Shown here: positions 62,050 to 64,000 of the stretch, piece after piece
Layout: every line of letters begins with the position of its first letter
Numbering within the stretch: the stretch's first letter is position 1
Program-made: the position numbers and the translations under genes
Assembly (NCBI GenBank): GCA_018267825.1
Contig: JAFDXR010000003.1
Coordinates: 140,835 to 204,834 of the forward strand
Length of the DNA stretch: 64,000 nucleotides
Source: Bacteroidota bacterium
GTDB lineage: Bacteria; Bacteroidota; Bacteroidia; B-17B0; Aurantibacillaceae
Direction of reading: 5' to 3'
The notes under the pieces: generated by a model
Databases searched by the model: none
Told to the model about the DNA's origin: nothing
The model's input: the letters and a program-made list of their open reading frames with translations, nothing else

Positions 62050-63993
62050 ATGAAAAAACAAATACTATTAAGTGCAAGCGTAGTATTTTCGTCAATGATG
62101 TTTGCCCAGCAGGCAAAGTTGGCTAAAATTCCGGCTAATCTGGCCAATAGAACTGCGATCAGACTCAACAAAACGACTGAGGTACCTACTACACCTGGTG
62201 TAGCGACTACTACAAAAAGCCAAAATGTACCAAACAAAAAAATCAGTGCTTTCTCAGAAGCTATAGTAGGTCACACGTATTACGATCTTCAGAGCAATAG
62301 CAGCGTATGCGACCGTATTGTTGTAAATGCTGACGGTACCATTGCTACCGTTTGGACTATGGATGCCAACTCTGGTACTTCTCCGGCTTATGCTCAAAGG
62401 GGTACAGGTTACAATTATTTTAACGGTACAGCATGGGGTGCAATTCCAACTGTAAGAGTTGAATCGCAACGTACCGGCTGGCCTCAGATCTATAACTCAC
62501 CTTCCGGAAAAGAAGTGTTTTTATCTCACAATACAGCAGCAAGCCTGCTTCAGGTTACAACCCGTGCTACAAAAGGTACCGGTACCTGGGCAGAAAGCAC
62601 AACTGCTATTCCAACTGCAACTACCGGTGGTAACTGGTGGCCGCGTTTAGTGGGTTCAGGCGATACTTTACACGCCTTATCATTAACATACCCAAGTGCT
62701 CAGGGTGGAGCCATTTACCAGGGACTTGACGGCGCTGTAGTTTACAGCCGCTCTAAAGATGCTGGTATTACCTGGGATATCACCAATGTAGTACCAACCG
62801 GTATGACATCTGCAACATTTAAAAAATTCGGTGGTGACTCTTACGCTATCGCTTGTCATGGTTCAACTGTAGCTATCGTAGCCGGTAGCGAAGGTCAGGA
62901 TTTAGTGATGACAAAATCGACTGACGGTGGTAACACATGGAACAGTACAACTATCTTAAAATTTCCTATCACCAACTGGGATCCTGCTACACAGACCTCT
63001 GATGTAAATGGCGATAACGTTGCTGATACCATCACAACCAACGATGGTACCTATGCAGTTACTGTAGCTCCTGATGGAAAAGTATATGTATTCTACGGTC
63101 GTATGCGTATTTTACAGACTACACCGCAAACCAACGGTTCTTACAGCTATTTCCCTTACACTGATGGTTTACTTTTCTGGAAAGAAGCCTTCGGTACAGA
63201 TACAGGTGGTGTAGTTATTACAGGCGCTCTGGACCTGAACAATAACGGAACTCTTGATTTACCAACTCCTGCCAATACAGGTGACCTGCCTTTCGGTACT
63301 TTCGGTAACTCTATTTCTTCTATGGCCAGCACAGCTGTTGATGCTTCAGGAACAATCTACCTGTCGTATTCTGCGATCGTTGAAAACCTGATCTCGGTTA
63401 CAAATACTTCGAAAGTAGTTAGACATGTATACATTATGAAATCGACTGATGGTGGGGCTACATGGACAAACCCATGCGACATCGTTCCAAACGATCCATC
63501 CACTCCATACGAAGGTGTGTTCTGCTCTATGGCTAAACGCATCGATGGTAATGTTCACTTACTGTATCAAAGAGATTACACACCTGGTTATGGTGTTCCT
63601 CCATCAAGTGGTACAAACCCTGATGCTGACAACGTTGACCAGATCAATGACCTGGTTTACTACAAAATTTCTACTGCTGATGTTGGTGTTGCTTGTGCTG
63701 TAACTGATGTTGGTGTGCATGAAAACAACAGCTCAGTAAGCACATTAAATGCTTATCCAAACCCTGCAGCTAATGCAGCAACTATCGAAGTAAGCCTGAA
63801 ACAAAACTCTAAACTGGATATAACTATCATGAACAACATGGGCCAGGTAGTTTATACAACTCATGTAGACGGTACTTCAGGTGTAAATAAAGTAGATGTT
63901 AACCTGAACAACCTGAGCTCAGGTGTTTATTTCTATACAGTAACTGCTGAAAACAGCAAACCTGTAAGCAAAAAATTAGTGATCCAGAAATAA
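62050..63993 (+). CDS. T9SS cargo with sialidase-like (BNR) repeats and type A sorting signal
   Basis: This 647-residue secreted protein has a signal peptide (ending near MMFAQ). The central part looks like a six-bladed sialidase/BNR propeller, with Asp-box motifs (STDGGNTWN, STDGGATWT and a degenerate SKDAGITWD) and repeated strands such as GKVYVFYGRM and GTIYLSYSAI. No catalytic Arg triad can be identified, so an enzymatic sialidase is not claimed. The last 80 or so residues are a type A T9SS sorting domain (LNAYPNPAANAATIEV, ITIMNNMGQVVYTTH, LNNLSSGVYFYTVTAENSKP). It is complete and ends 7 nt before the window does. It may bind or act on a polymer at the surface; its target is unknown. Confidence 0.87.
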   Translation: MKKQILLSASVVFSSMMFAQQAKLAKIPANLANRTAIRLNKTTEVPTTPGVATTTKSQNVPNKKISAFSEAIVGHTYYDLQSNSSVCDRIVVNADGTIATVWTMDANSGTSPAYAQRGTGYNYFNGTAWGAIPTVRVESQRTGWPQIYNSPSGKEVFLSHNTAASLLQVTTRATKGTGTWAESTTAIPTATTGGNWWPRLVGSGDTLHALSLTYPSAQGGAIYQGLDGAVVYSRSKDAGITWDITNVVPTGMTSATFKKFGGDSYAIACHGSTVAIVAGSEGQDLVMTKSTDGGNTWNSTTILKFPITNWDPATQTSDVNGDNVADTITTNDGTYAVTVAPDGKVYVFYGRMRILQTTPQTNGSYSYFPYTDGLLFWKEAFGTDTGGVVITGALDLNNNGTLDLPTPANTGDLPFGTFGNSISSMASTAVDASGTIYLSYSAIVENLISVTNTSKVVRHVYIMKSTDGGATWTNPCDIVPNDPSTPYEGVFCSMAKRIDGNVHLLYQRDYTPGYGVPPSSGTNPDADNVDQINDLVYYKISTADVGVACAVTDVGVHENNSSVSTLNAYPNPAANAATIEVSLKQNSKLDITIMNNMGQVVYTTHVDGTSGVNKVDVNLNNLSSGVYFYTVTAENSKPVSKKLVIQK

Positions 63994-64000
63994 TTTCAGG

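Noticed and set aside
62050..63993. Calling the BNR-repeat protein a sialidase
   Set aside because: Only Asp-box repeats are visible. The arginine triad and the nucleophilic tyrosine/glutamate cannot be identified.

Overview
The window is chromosomal DNA from a member of the Bacteroidota, probably in or near the gliding Flavobacteriia/Cytophagia. The evidence is type IX secretion (T9SS) and gliding genes (porU, porV, porP, gldJ, a PorE-like OmpA protein), SprB-like repeats with a CHU_C sorting domain, a type III glutamine synthetase, a CarB without its allosteric domain, and promoters built on the Bacteroidota -7 box TAnnTTTG with an upstream TTG. I see no Shine-Dalgarno-dependent starts, tRNA or rRNA genes, insertion sequences, prophage or CRISPR array.

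Layout. 1-3402: the 3' end of a giant repeat adhesin and its PorP/SprF partner. 3406-10164: small membrane proteins, carB, a YiaA/ceramidase pair and a Crp/Fnr regulator. 10167-24014: eleven consecutive minus-strand genes. These are a BatA-domain protein, a dihydroorotase-like protein lacking its HxH metal motif, a GT87-like membrane protein, an FkbM methyltransferase, a protein with one CxxCH haem motif, and then a very tightly overlapped six-gene operon of three radical-SAM proteins, two methyltransferases and a nucleotidyltransferase. 24260-36027: glutamine synthetase III, a DoxX-like protein, a two-gene outer-membrane unit, a 1260-residue TraB/GumN protein, a PAS-SpoIIE phosphatase and the PorE-like protein. 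36099-47787: ComEC, a second sortase/shuttle pair (PorU2-like plus PorV/PorQ-like), and a three-gene MBOAT/SGNH/GT-C glycan acylation unit. 47859-50324: pssA, purS, metK. 50489-63993: T9SS cargo, porV, porU, porP, gldJ, murF and another T9SS cargo.

How it fits together. Much of the window serves T9SS. It encodes cargo with type A and type B C-terminal signals, the PorU sortase and PorV shuttle that process cargo, a PorP and a PorE-like protein that link the machine to the envelope, the lipoprotein GldJ, and a second PorU/PorV-like pair whose role is not established. The most promising undescribed unit is the six-gene radical-SAM/methyltransferase/nucleotidyltransferase operon at 10167-16920, which looks like a dedicated biosynthetic or modification pathway of unknown product. 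Other unusual points are a near-ideal Fnr-like operator in front of yiaA-ceramidase, a GT87-like gene whose reading frame runs upstream of any normal start codon, and several promoters lying only 3-5 nt from the start codon.
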